IMG/VR virus record: IMGVR_UViG_3300020477_000090
Location: 1 to 30,087 of that record
DNA: 30,087 nucleotides
Origin: a virus
Strand: one strand, 5' to 3'
This document shows positions 8,101 to 16,508 of this stretch, piece by piece (position 1 is the first letter of the stretch; each line of letters opens with the position of its first letter). The notes beneath the pieces were generated by a model. That model was given only the letters and a program-made list of their open reading frames with translations. It had not been told where the DNA came from and did no database searches. A program made the position numbers and the translations under genes.

Positions 8101-11100
8101 CCTCCTGTGCATCCCAGGTGTCATTGAATATCTTGTCAGCGGCCTTTGCTGTGCCAGCAGTTTTTCGAGCAGCCTTCAGCTCCTCAAGAAACATATCTTC
8201 AATTTTTGGTATAGCGTTCTGCATATCCGTTATAAATCGATCTAAAGCGGGAGCATTACTGGCTCTTCCCTTGTTGAAGATCGACTTCCATTGACCGCTT
8301 GGCTTTGTAACAAGAATATCACCAGCCCTAAGCGGTTCTTCCTTTACTCCAGGCTTCGGCTTTTGTATGTTATTCAACTCTCTAAGCTTGTCTTCTGATA
8401 TGCCAGTTCGCTTTGCAATATCGGCAATAGTTTCGGTTTCAAGCTTTTGTATCTTTGGTTCTTCTCCAAAAGGAGTTGGCTTATAAGGGCCTTTTTCAGG
8501 AAGATTTCTAACCATGACGGACTTCCCACTTGACTTGAACATGTTTGACAACACGCGCCCCACATCCTTAGCTTTCAACAAAGCCCCTGATGGCTGATAT
8601 CCAAGATCACCCTTTCTTCCTGTTTTCCAAAAAGTATCCCTTAAAGGCTGCGGTGTCAGCGCTCGCGTCCATTGCTCTTTGGCATCTGAAACCCTAATGC
8701 CTTTGAAGTGATCAATGGCAAGCCTTTCTGTCAACAGCTCTCTAAGCTTCCAAAACTCCGTATTGTTTATTACTCCCTTGGAAAGCCTGTTAAGCAGGTC
8801 TGCCCAGAAGGTGGACTCTCTTATGATTTCAGGGCCAACCTCATCCACAACAAGGCGCTGCCAAGCCTGTATTTTGTCATCAGGAACAAAATGTTGAATG
8901 TATTTACCACCCGTAGGATCTTGCATATAACCCCACCCTTCCCCAAAATAATCATTCCACTCTCTTCTGTATTTTTTGAATGCCGCTTTAGTCATTCTTT
9001 CTGAAGGAACAAGAACATCACCACCCATGTGAACCATGTCAGTTGGAAAGTAGTCAAGCATTCCAGTTCTCAAATCATTTCGCAATGACTTGCTGGATGC
9101 AAGAATAATGTCAGACATCGATGGAACTTCTTCTTCGTTCCCAAAGAATATCTTATGCAAGTTTCTTGAAGTTCTTTGGTCATTAGGAAGGTCATCATAC
9201 ATCTTTATGATTTTTTCGATATCAGCAGGAGGAAGCTCGCCTTCAATCCTCTTTGCGATATTGATCTTAAAGAGAGCCTTCTGAAGATCCCTATTCAGTG
9301 GCGTTGTCTTTTTTAAAAGATTCAAGTTCTTTTCAGATGCGACTCTGGCTGCATATTCAGCTCTATTCAAAGCCTTGCGAGCCAGTGGGTTTTTTTGCGC
9401 CCCCCTTGTCAAAGCCTGCCAGTCTTCTCTTGCGGCAGCTATGACAAGACCCTCAAGTGTTAGCTCTTTACCTCCTGGAAAACCCATCAACTCTCTTGCT
9501 TCTTGTATGTATCTTGTTACCGTTGGCGTATTGGGAAGACTTTTCAACAGCTCCTTCTCGGGCATCCCGGCATCAGCCATTCTTTTAATTATTGTAGATG
9601 TCGCAACAAGATCACTCATCTCTTCAGTAACTCTATCTACAACCTTGTTATGATGAGCCTCCTTCTTAAAGATCTCCCATAGCTCGCCCTCAGTCCACGT
9701 TCCTTCAAGTTCTTTTCTAACAAGGGATGCTCTGCCCTTATAGCGCCCTTCAAGCATATCATCGACCATATTGACCGTCTGAGAAGTCTTTCTCCACTGT
9801 AATGGATGAGCCATGTTTTTGATCTGCTGCCCAGTCCACATCATCTTTGGGCTTTTCAATCCTTTTCCAACACCTTTTGTCAAGGCCCCTGTTGCTTTCA
9901 GGCCAGCCCTTGTTGCCTTGAAAGGTATGCTGATACCAGTAACAGGCTCGAACATTGACAAGCCTACACCAAGGCCCCATGAAGCTTCTTCACCAAGAAT
10001 GTTATGCAATGGCGCAACCGCTGGCATGTATTCAGGGCCACCTTGGAACAACATCCAGTTCACCAAGGCTTGCCTGACAACATTTCCTCTTGGAGCCTTT
10101 CCAATTATCGGTTGATTCTGTGCATCATAGTTTATGATCTGATGTCTTTTATATGCATCATGCTCTCTTTGAAGCGACTCAGGCAAAAGCTCTGAACTAA
10201 ATGCAGTCCAAACTGCCCCTGGCCCACCCAGACCAAGCCTCATTGTCATACCGAATGGGGTTTCATAAACCGCGCCATCTTCTGTTTTTCGCTGAAGCAA
10301 AGGAGCCGCTGCTTTCAATAAAGTCTTTGGACCTCTGAGCGCAAGATCAAGTTCAACCTCTGGAAGCTCTGCAAGCTTGCTGTACTTCTCATCTATCTCT
10401 GCCTTGATCCTTTCCTCTTTATCGCTCAAGTCTTTTTTCAAGGACAACTTGCGTGTAATCCCCTCCAACCCAAGCTCTCTTTCTCTAAGGGGGTTTAGTT
10501 TCCAAAAGTAACTCTCAAGAAGAGGATCTGATTTTATATTTGGATCAATTCCATGCTTAAAATATTCTTCAAGCTTTGCTGCAGCCTGCTTATCAAGGCG
10601 TTCTGATGTTCTTGTTTTCCCAAACACCTGTGCTGCTTTTATGTCTTCGCTTGCAGATAAAACAGCTTTGTTAATCTCTTCTTGGTAGGGAGACGAAATC
10701 ATTTGCTTAGTAAAAACCTGCTTAAACATTTCCCAGTTGTCTGCAACTCGATACTTGTCTTGTTCTTCATCATAAACAATGCCAAGTTGAGCATCCCTTA
10801 CCTTGCTAAGACCAATTCCTGACTTGCTTTTGTATTCAAATGTATCAGAAAAGTTCTTGGCATTAACGCTTCTTGTCGCATCATATATTGCAACCTGCTG
10901 CGCCTTCTCTGCATCCATTCCTTTTTGTATATTAGCAATCGTTTGAACATGCGCCAGTGCATTTCTCAACCTTACCTTCGCCTCATTAAGCTCTTCAACC
11001 TTGTCTTCCGCTTTCGCTTTTTGTGTTCCTTTTAGGATGTTTATATTCTTATCAGGAACAAGAAGGTCCGTAATGGTTTGCTGAGCGTTGTGATAATCCA

Positions 11101-11914
11101 TATCGGACATTGTTCCCATCACATAAGACTGAGCCAATTGATGCTGCAGCAGTTGAAGATCATCTTTTCCCAGCTCCGTTGGATCATCTCTAAACCTTTC
11201 CATCAATGATGGTGGCTTGATTGCTTTGGTCGGTTCAAGTTGGTATTTGATAGGATCTTTTGCAAACCTTGACGCGGCTTCAGTCGCTTCTGCCAATGAT
11301 GGGGTTAGCTTTCCAGGGATGAATCGATCTAATGTCGTTGTTGTCTGATGAGGCTTTATTTTTTTTAGCGCTTTGTGAAAAGCCTCTTCCTTTGCTCTCT
11401 CTTCAGATTCTTTTACTTTTTTGCTTTGCTCTCTTGAAAGATACTGCTCCTCTTGCTTTTTCATCTCCGTTTGGTTTTTCTGCAAAAGAATATTGCGAGC
11501 TTTAAACAGCTCTATTTCAGTTGGACTTTCAGGGTCTGATGCGCCTATCACCTTGAGAGCTTGTCGTTCCGGCTCTGTTATGTAAGCATCGCTAAGCTTG
11601 CTTCCCTTTATTGGCTTGCCAAGGATTCCAGGAGTTGGCGCTGACCTTGATCTATCCATTTTGTCAAGCCAAAACTGAACCATTGGATTTCTTTTGGCTT
11701 CAACATCCAAGAAAACATCGGTCTTTAAGTCTTGATTCTGCACCGGATCTTGCATCCATTTACGCAAAGCTTCTTCACCATGAACTTCTTTGATCGCATC
11801 TTCAATAGATATGGGACTCCACTCATATTCGCTTGCGTCCTTGATCCCATACAGGGACTCATAGACCTTTAGAACCTCTTTAGGTATTTCTTTGGATGGC
11901 AATGGATAAGACAT
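5144..11914 (-). CDS. Giant internal virion/ejection protein with LysM-like domain
   Basis: At 2256 aa this gene fills over a fifth of the window. It is mostly charged helix. A LysM-like segment lies at about residues 1157-1205 (ETIADIAKRTGISEDKLREL, then RAGDILVTKP), which would bind peptidoglycan. A long hydrophobic stretch is near 1740-1790 (FRYNAINILTWPFIAASTTG). Residues around 1900-1930 (RRSILDYGQVDKNQRKALQR, then YLMFVSFKMMNMAETANWIF) resemble the 'DY..l...er..lrr..pF..f' motif of very large phage virion proteins. It follows 209- and 578-aa helical proteins, matching the order of the T7 inner-core proteins gp14, gp15 and gp16. Probable role: part of the ejected channel that carries DNA across the cell wall. 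I see no lytic transglycosylase, protease or RNA polymerase motif. Confidence 0.8.
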   Translation of the reverse strand: MSYPLPSKEIPKEVLKVYESLYGIKDASEYEWSPISIEDAIKEVHGEEALRKWMQDPVQNQDLKTDVFLDVEAKRNPMVQFWLDKMDRSRSAPTPGILGKPIKGSKLSDAYITEPERQALKVIGASDPESPTEIELFKARNILLQKNQTEMKKQEEQYLSREQSKKVKESEERAKEEAFHKALKKIKPHQTTTTLDRFIPGKLTPSLAEATEAASRFAKDPIKYQLEPTKAIKPPSLMERFRDDPTELGKDDLQLLQHQLAQSYVMGTMSDMDYHNAQQTITDLLVPDKNINILKGTQKAKAEDKVEELNEAKVRLRNALAHVQTIANIQKGMDAEKAQQVAIYDATRSVNAKNFSDTFEYKSKSGIGLSKVRDAQLGIVYDEEQDKYRVADNWEMFKQVFTKQMISSPYQEEINKAVLSASEDIKAAQVFGKTRTSERLDKQAAAKLEEYFKHGIDPNIKSDPLLESYFWKLNPLRERELGLEGITRKLSLKKDLSDKEERIKAEIDEKYSKLAELPEVELDLALRGPKTLLKAAAPLLQRKTEDGAVYETPFGMTMRLGLGGPGAVWTAFSSELLPESLQREHDAYKRHQIINYDAQNQPIIGKAPRGNVVRQALVNWMLFQGGPEYMPAVAPLHNILGEEASWGLGVGLSMFEPVTGISIPFKATRAGLKATGALTKGVGKGLKSPKMMWTGQQIKNMAHPLQWRKTSQTVNMVDDMLEGRYKGRASLVRKELEGTWTEGELWEIFKKEAHHNKVVDRVTEEMSDLVATSTIIKRMADAGMPEKELLKSLPNTPTVTRYIQEARELMGFPGGKELTLEGLVIAAAREDWQALTRGAQKNPLARKALNRAEYAARVASEKNLNLLKKTTPLNRDLQKALFKINIAKRIEGELPPADIEKIIKMYDDLPNDQRTSRNLHKIFFGNEEEVPSMSDIILASSKSLRNDLRTGMLDYFPTDMVHMGGDVLVPSERMTKAAFKKYRREWNDYFGEGWGYMQDPTGGKYIQHFVPDDKIQAWQRLVVDEVGPEIIRESTFWADLLNRLSKGVINNTEFWKLRELLTERLAIDHFKGIRVSDAKEQWTRALTPQPLRDTFWKTGRKGDLGYQPSGALLKAKDVGRVLSNMFKSSGKSVMVRNLPEKGPYKPTPFGEEPKIQKLETETIADIAKRTGISEDKLRELNNIQKPKPGVKEEPLRAGDILVTKPSGQWKSIFNKGRASNAPALDRFITDMQNAIPKIEDMFLEELKAARKTAGTAKAADKIFNDTWDAQEAAFKSNKDDYVDRYVNGSYKDYLEILKFRGSDPEKKARNERLYNRITSVIAKMKGDVPDSVYRDLVLDAELYMEKLDAWKQILQSFYGNSSVATKILEEDRLLHDVTKKGSVPGAMVFPEEIKVFTPKASNIMDINLTNLNFITENLGKRRPDELKGMGMQTMRGSKAAAGALFPWAMRSRTSGVFEKQMRQFLDQNPQYAMDMTHDPLASGGMILDIPSLIQKYEGIAAQMLEEVPTGMHKTKKGRYLSGRLTQKAGDEFIKGFGEAMAKAHYESLNRISPANKRKVIQWITGVTDRKGTLRPNMRSIKNEINAVSSEALGVLGREYDKWASEAKRLGRKELTKKFREKQKREISDAFLGVGKEDGSMLDTAYGSLLNQYRQFWQASGATINDDIFRSIVENKPNILTLKSDDPRVMMFGKDHADTIKKFKEMITGENLKAFTDKLMARQEGRAALSVLDSIIDSTRTTTATGMLAGSWPIPGFRYNAINILTWPFIAASTTGTLGIKGVLKGGMNRSWMNTVNKITGAPPDKVMFTDKLGRAYTAGDLRYLYSKYHTGMSKQDVVYYSKKADEMMNELGMYITGQPKSKVTRLASKYVDPRNKNLFSQFAMGADNWVRKGVFWQALKEGHDHAAAAEIARRSILDYGQVDKNQRKALQRYLMFVSFKMMNMAETANWIFRTAKKDTNPGLLYNAIKFNAEMQKDADAWLYGDDDTKKRWFTGFRDELVADERVLSMGPMIPAAEAFEAYVNLSDFALDQFANGLDLGKATNQAVKLAKEGQWRPAIDHVIKEFDSVDPNDIGGKVPDEIIWWMRGTDTFDFFRDPKVKKEGIADRMFHFNIVPSKFEYRRLEGPTYAEPGYVQKKGTAPYAVQYRFNTKADELKFSRWALLVLMAGQKRGLDDIAKAAMAAEKEKLPLMPGPGEGAPQLTPGRYFGYRSIPTWLGYLSAVETPKVIRRKARRDSRKLDLLIKELEKEAESYKE

Positions 11915-11916
11915 AT

Positions 11917-13653
11917 TTATTTCCGGGGCTTGTTGAACCTATGCCATTTAGAATCTTCTGCGCTACCAATAGTAGTTATCTTCCCCTGTCTTGCTAACTC
12001 ATCTCGTTTTCTCCAAAAGGGACTTTCATCATTTTGCATATATGACCAGTCGAACTCTCCATAGTTATAGGGCTGATCAAGAACAGGTTCAGCTTGACGG
12101 CTTCTTTGATACGCTTCCTTTTCGAGAGCAGTCATGTTATCCCAATCAAGAAGCCCACCTCTTTCGGCTTCTTGGTCAAGCGTTTCTCTTTCAATATTCT
12201 TTTGAACATCAAGATAGGCTTTGGACTCTTTGTCTCGCTGCTCCTTTCCTTGGTTCCACGCATCCAGAATACGTGCAGTTGCAATTGTTTCCACCTTATT
12301 CGCCAAGTCTTGATTTGGAATGTCTCTTGCAACCTGATCATACATTTCCGCTATGTTCAATGGCTGCCCTTCTGAACCAGTTTGCTCCATCATCGCATCA
12401 ACATATTTTGCAGCAGTAACCCACTGCCCACCCAGCTTTGTTGAAGGGGCGCCGTCCTTTTGTTCCTTATACTTCTTGGCTCCCATTAAATGCCCAAGAA
12501 ACTTTTTGAATGGGGCTGGCATCGAGCTTTCTTCAAGAGCTATTGCTCTTTGCTTTGCCCTCTGCATCGCAATCTGTTCCAATGTCTGATCTTCTCTTGT
12601 TAAGATTCCACCAACAACTTCCCTTATGTCTTGTGGCGCTTTTGATGGAGCCATTAAGTTAGCTCTCAATGCATCCGCACTGCGCTGCGCATCTCCTATT
12701 TGTTGTTTGATTTCAACTATTTTTGTCAACTCATCGGCAACTGCAGGAAGATCCTTCTGCACATCTTTGAGCATCTTTTTCAACTCTCTTTGTTGAACAG
12801 CCGCTTCCCATGCAGGCCCCAATCCACTTCTTGCTCTCTTGGCTTCCTTGTCTCTTTCTTTATTCTTTAGTTCTTTATGCTTTGCATCATCTATTCTTTT
12901 TCCTAAATCTCCATCCTTTTCAATAAGAGTAGACAATTTACTTCCAATGCCCGCTAAAACTTTATTGACCTGAACTTCAGCATCTGTCCCACCAAATTTA
13001 CTAATACCATTGTTTCTCAATTTACTATCTACTGATCTAATCAATTGATCATAAGCTCTTTGCGCCTTTGGTTTTCCTTGTATTTTTTCAAACTCTTTAA
13101 CAAGTTGTTTTAAAGATCGACTCGCATCTTTATATCCAGATAGCTGCCCAACATCGATACCCAAGCCATTCTTTAGGGCTGACTCCCAATTTTGACCCTT
13201 TAGACCAGCTTCATTGCCTAACCAAATATCATTTGCATATTGAGCAATAGCAGATGACATTTCTGGACCTACATCATACTGATCGTCAACTTTGTCGTAA
13301 ACTTGATTGACTATTCTTTCAGCATCTTCTCTTGCTTGAACCCTAATTTCTGTTGCTTTTAGTATTAAGCCTCTTATTTTAAGATTATTATTGAATTTTC
13401 CTTTATCTGTTTTAAGGTTTTCCTTTTCAATAGCCTTTTGCAGTCTTGGTATTTGAGCACGCAAAGCTTTTATGTTTGCCATGTCGGCCTTGTACATTGC
13501 AAGCCAAGTCTTTCTTTGTTCTTGCTCGCTCATCTGCTGCTGGGCCATCATTGCTTGGGCCTCAGTATAAGCTTGCGTCACTCTGTTTCTAAGATGACCA
13601 CTATACAGCGCCATAGATGCCGCAAATGGACTCATTGCTCTTTGTTCAGCCAC
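11917..13653 (-). CDS. Internal virion/ejection protein, coiled-coil (gp15-like position)
   Basis: This 578-aa protein is almost wholly helical and charged, with long heptad-rich regions (AQIPRLQKAIEKENLKTDKG, AIEERERAIL-like stretches and RELKKMLKDVQKDL) and no enzyme motif. The GTG at 13653 is chosen because AGGAG (13661-13665) sits seven bases upstream and overlaps the previous stop; the longer GTG at 13680 would overlap the upstream gene. It lies between the 209-aa and 2256-aa proteins with 2-10 base gaps. Size and order match the middle member of the T7-like internal core set. Expected to be packed in the capsid and released into the cell envelope at infection. Confidence 0.65.
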   Translation of the reverse strand: MAEQRAMSPFAASMALYSGHLRNRVTQAYTEAQAMMAQQQMSEQEQRKTWLAMYKADMANIKALRAQIPRLQKAIEKENLKTDKGKFNNNLKIRGLILKATEIRVQAREDAERIVNQVYDKVDDQYDVGPEMSSAIAQYANDIWLGNEAGLKGQNWESALKNGLGIDVGQLSGYKDASRSLKQLVKEFEKIQGKPKAQRAYDQLIRSVDSKLRNNGISKFGGTDAEVQVNKVLAGIGSKLSTLIEKDGDLGKRIDDAKHKELKNKERDKEAKRARSGLGPAWEAAVQQRELKKMLKDVQKDLPAVADELTKIVEIKQQIGDAQRSADALRANLMAPSKAPQDIREVVGGILTREDQTLEQIAMQRAKQRAIALEESSMPAPFKKFLGHLMGAKKYKEQKDGAPSTKLGGQWVTAAKYVDAMMEQTGSEGQPLNIAEMYDQVARDIPNQDLANKVETIATARILDAWNQGKEQRDKESKAYLDVQKNIERETLDQEAERGGLLDWDNMTALEKEAYQRSRQAEPVLDQPYNYGEFDWSYMQNDESPFWRKRDELARQGKITTIGSAEDSKWHRFNKPRK

Positions 13654-13663
13654 CGTATCTCTC

Positions 13664-14293
13664 CTACTTCCAAAAGTCACTAAGCTTCATGTTGCTCAGA
13701 AATGCTCCAGCCCCATCTTCTACATCCTTAGCTGTAGCGCCTTTCCCTGCATACCCTTTAAGCAAATCGATTCTGTGTTGGGCCATCCCAATATCAGTCA
13801 TGCCTTTTCCAAGCGTTCCTGCGCCACCGCTTAAAGCCTGAAGACCAATTAGCCAAGCCTGATCTTTCATTTTCTTCTTCTCTCTGAGAAGCGCCATTTC
13901 GGCTCGTCTCTTTTCTTCTTCTCTTTCAACATCCGCTTTTGCTCGTCGTTCTGCCGAGGCTCTTTCTTTTCCTGCTGCTTCAGTCATGGCTTGAGTTCCT
14001 CTAAAGTAGGCCCCACCACTTATGTCTTGCGCTGATACATCTTGAGACATCTGCTCTCTGGCTTCTCTCATAGCCCCTTGCACTGGGGTCATCTGCTTAC
14101 CAAGCGCTGCACCATAGTCTCCACCCAGCATGTTGATTGCTTCCATGCGCTCCAGCTCTCTAAGGCGCTCTTCTTCTTCTTCGCTTATAGCCCCTTTAGC
14201 CGCTCCCCACGCACTAACTCCTTGTCCAACCGCCCCCAGGCCCGTAAGACCCATGCCTATTTTAGCCATCATTGGTATTGCTGGTGCTGCCAT
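13664..14293 (-). CDS. Internal virion/ejection protein with hydrophobic N-terminus (gp14-like position)
   Basis: This is a 209-aa protein. Residues 8-32 are hydrophobic and Gly-rich (MMAKIGMGLTGLGAVGQGVS), then a long charged helix begins (ISEEEEERLRELERME). A Gln/Ala-rich centre leads to a second highly charged helix (KERASAERRAKADVEREEEK, then RRAEMALLREKKKM). The C-part is Gly-rich (GLQALSGGAGTLGKGMTDIG). This layout is that of the small membrane-inserting ejection protein of podoviruses, such as T7 gp14. AGGAG lies six bases before the ATG. It opens the three-gene ejection block. Function is inferred from composition and gene order. Confidence 0.65.
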   Translation of the reverse strand: MAAPAIPMMAKIGMGLTGLGAVGQGVSAWGAAKGAISEEEEERLRELERMEAINMLGGDYGAALGKQMTPVQGAMREAREQMSQDVSAQDISGGAYFRGTQAMTEAAGKERASAERRAKADVEREEEKRRAEMALLREKKKMKDQAWLIGLQALSGGAGTLGKGMTDIGMAQHRIDLLKGYAGKGATAKDVEDGAGAFLSNMKLSDFWK

Positions 14294-14302
14294 TTCTAAC
14301 TC

Positions 14303-14965
14303 CTATAAATAAAACAACTCTATGCTGACGCCCCATGAGAAGATGGCGCATTGCCCGTTCTCGCTTCTTCCTCGAAGGCCAACACCAAAACTTGTCGCCG
14401 TGCCATCTTCCACCAAAAAGCCTGATGAGTAGCGTGTTCCAGACACATTCAACCCAGTAGTAAAAGTCGTGCCTGCTGTTATCCGATGAGCATCGGACTG
14501 TTCTGGAAACTTGTGCGGGGATGTGTTCTTTTCATTGTCGGACTCTGTAACAATAAATGATAAACCATCAGTATAGCCATCGTTTCTTGATTGCTCTTGA
14601 ATCCACCATTGAAAGAACATAGTCGCTGGCCTTCCTGCATTGACAGTAAAGGTCGTCTCTGGAATGATTAAATATCTTGTTGTAGCCGCGCTTCTTGTCG
14701 AGTTCCATCTGGTAAGAAAGGTGTAGTTAAGAGTCTGCCAAGAATGCTGTTGTCCACCAAAGAGCCCACTGCAGTTGTTTGTAACGGTTGTCTGCGCGTC
14801 GATGACACCCGGCATAATGTGTTTTGTATCTGCCCACTGTGTAGCTTTCAAGTCTCCAGATGAGACACTATGAGAATAATCTTTCATCCCATCTAAGTTA
14901 GATTGCAAGTCAGATGCAGTTAGCGTATTACCCGATGCCCATGTCTTAGTAGGTGTGTATGCCAT
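14303..14965 (-). CDS. Virion structural protein with 'W.sG..LtAsDLq.Nld' N-terminus
   Basis: This is a 220-aa protein. Residues 7-27 (KTWASGNTLTASDLQSNLDG) are a motif shared by many phage structural and fibre-like proteins, where it forms the base that joins the particle. The remainder is beta-rich with many aromatic residues (HSWQTLNYTFLTRWNSTRSA, PATMFFQWWIQEQ, AIFSWGVSIELFYL), suggesting a beta-sandwich. The start overlaps the previous stop as TAATG. It is the last of three coupled genes between the nozzle and the ejection proteins, a place where podoviruses often keep appendage, tail-needle or decoration genes. Exact role unknown. Confidence 0.65.
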   Translation of the reverse strand: MAYTPTKTWASGNTLTASDLQSNLDGMKDYSHSVSSGDLKATQWADTKHIMPGVIDAQTTVTNNCSGLFGGQQHSWQTLNYTFLTRWNSTRSAATTRYLIIPETTFTVNAGRPATMFFQWWIQEQSRNDGYTDGLSFIVTESDNEKNTSPHKFPEQSDAHRITAGTTFTTGLNVSGTRYSSGFLVEDGTATSFGVGLRGRSENGQCAIFSWGVSIELFYL

Positions 14966-15873
14966 TATTTAGCTCTCATAATTATAATAGCAAGTTGGGA
15001 ATTGTAGATTACAATCTCTGGATTATTGGGCTGTGGAGGTGATGGTATTGCAGGAGCCAACGCATCTAAAATATAATTGACCCCCGCAGTTGCACCATAG
15101 ATAGGAAACACCAGCCCACCCGCTTTGAATCTAAACGAAAGTGTCTTGCTTCCAGCTTCGCCCGCAGTAACCGTATGAAACCATGCCCCTGTAGACATCA
15201 ATCTGAACTGTGTTCCAATATCATTTAAAAGAAATGAATAATTGGCAGAAGGAACTGCATCAGTTGGCGCCGTGTTTTCAGCAACAGTCCCGTCATCAAT
15301 AATAGATGCATGATGAATAAAGCATGTTGCATTTGTATTTGTAACTGGCTCACCCACATAACCAACCGGCAATCCTGCCGCCTGAGTAACAAAATTACCC
15401 TGGCCTGGGACTTCGGTATAGCCAGTTCCACCCAAATTCCATTGTAACCATTGAACCCAGGCTGACCTTGACTGAAGCTGTGCTCCCACCAAGTCTACTG
15501 CAGCGCCATTTGTCCAGCTTTTAGATGATTCGGTAAACCAATAAGCTCGAATAACATCACCTTCTGCCAAAGTAATTGCGGCCCCTCCATTCAAATCCAA
15601 TGTGTTCGGCAAGACATTCGTAAAATTGGAATGGGGTATGGTTGTTCCACCTGAACTTCCACAGTTTGCAGACTCCATCAGATACAATTGAAAGCCATTT
15701 CGCCCATTGATTAAAGATGCTGCAGCGAATTGAGGGTTGTCTACACCCGAGTTTCTAACATTGTTTTCATCAATGCTCGTTGTTCCTGTCGCAACGTCCG
15801 AAAACTTTGTGTTCAAAGGAGCAGGATCAAGCTTCGTATCTCTATTAAAGTTGTCATTGTTGATTATGCTCAT
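14965..15873 (-). CDS. Virion structural protein (appendage or decoration type)
   Basis: This is a 302-aa protein. The start at 15873 is the ATGA overlap with the upstream stop, behind AGGAAGGTGGAG; a longer in-frame reading to 15909 lies inside the upstream gene. The N-terminus (MSIINNDNFNRDTKLDPAPL, then NTKF) again looks like a short attachment segment with 'LdpaplN..F'. The body is beta-rich with Gly, Asn and Thr (GFQLYLMESANCGSSGGTTI, GSKTLSFRFKAGGLVFPIYG). No enzyme motif is visible. It shares the attachment-plus-beta-body plan with the gene on each side, so the three probably build one structure. Confidence 0.6.
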   Translation of the reverse strand: MSIINNDNFNRDTKLDPAPLNTKFSDVATGTTSIDENNVRNSGVDNPQFAAASLINGRNGFQLYLMESANCGSSGGTTIPHSNFTNVLPNTLDLNGGAAITLAEGDVIRAYWFTESSKSWTNGAAVDLVGAQLQSRSAWVQWLQWNLGGTGYTEVPGQGNFVTQAAGLPVGYVGEPVTNTNATCFIHHASIIDDGTVAENTAPTDAVPSANYSFLLNDIGTQFRLMSTGAWFHTVTAGEAGSKTLSFRFKAGGLVFPIYGATAGVNYILDALAPAIPSPPQPNNPEIVIYNSQLAIIIMRAK

Positions 15874-16508
15874 CTCCACCTTCCTATGACGAGAGAGCGC
15901 ATTCCCCAAAAGTGCATCTGCACTTTATGAAGCCAGTCTGTTTTCCCTTTGGGTGTCATTTTTGCTCTGATTACAAGCTTACCGGTTCCAGAAGGAGCAA
16001 ATGTATTAGCAAAGAGCCTTACTGTCTGCCAGGGAAGGCAATACTCAAATGTATTTAACAATGGAATCCCATTCCATTCCATTGCCAATTGAACCCCCTT
16101 GTTGTTTATAGTCGGACCATTGACCATGCTGAAATGAACGTTCAAAAATAGATGTGTTACAAACTCAATATACAGCATTCCATCTTTTAGGTTGGTGTAG
16201 TCCTGCTCTACAATATTGATCCATCCGCCATTGTATGTAGAATAAGTCAAACCCCAGAACTCCTTGGATGTATTTACAGGAATGGCGGTATCTGTAAACT
16301 CTGGTGTTCTAAACTCTCCATGATCATTTATATAGACTCTATGCATGGCATAGTCTTCCAGCATTGCCTTAGTAACTGAGTTCTGTGGCAGTTGATTTCG
16401 ATCCAACCCACCATTAAGCGAAGACTTGTGAGCATTGTACTCTTTATTAAACTGCTCATAGTCGGTGATATTATCTGCTCGCGCTTGCGCTTCAGTCCAT
16501 CGTTTCAT
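15870..16508 (-). CDS. Virion structural protein coupled to the nozzle gene
   Basis: This is a 212-aa protein. The N-terminal 50 residues are helical (KRWTEAQARADNITDYEQFN) and contain a linker with LDRNQLPQNSVTKAML, a pattern common at the base of phage fibre-like proteins. The C-terminal 150 residues are beta-rich and aromatic (KEFWGLTYSTYNGGWINIVE, LYIEFVTHLFLNVHFSM, DWLHKVQMHFWGMRSLVIGR), consistent with a jelly-roll domain. ATGA overlaps join it to the nozzle gene before it and the 302-aa gene after it, so the proteins are likely made in fixed ratio. Its precise site in the virion cannot be read from the sequence. Confidence 0.6.
   Translation of the reverse strand: MKRWTEAQARADNITDYEQFNKEYNAHKSSLNGGLDRNQLPQNSVTKAMLEDYAMHRVYINDHGEFRTPEFTDTAIPVNTSKEFWGLTYSTYNGGWINIVEQDYTNLKDGMLYIEFVTHLFLNVHFSMVNGPTINNKGVQLAMEWNGIPLLNTFEYCLPWQTVRLFANTFAPSGTGKLVIRAKMTPKGKTDWLHKVQMHFWGMRSLVIGRWR

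Noticed and set aside
5144-11914. Giant protein as an N4-type virion RNA polymerase
   Set aside because: I looked for single-subunit polymerase motifs (DGSC, the R...K helix and HD pairs) and saw none; the sequence is mainly charged helix with a LysM-like part.
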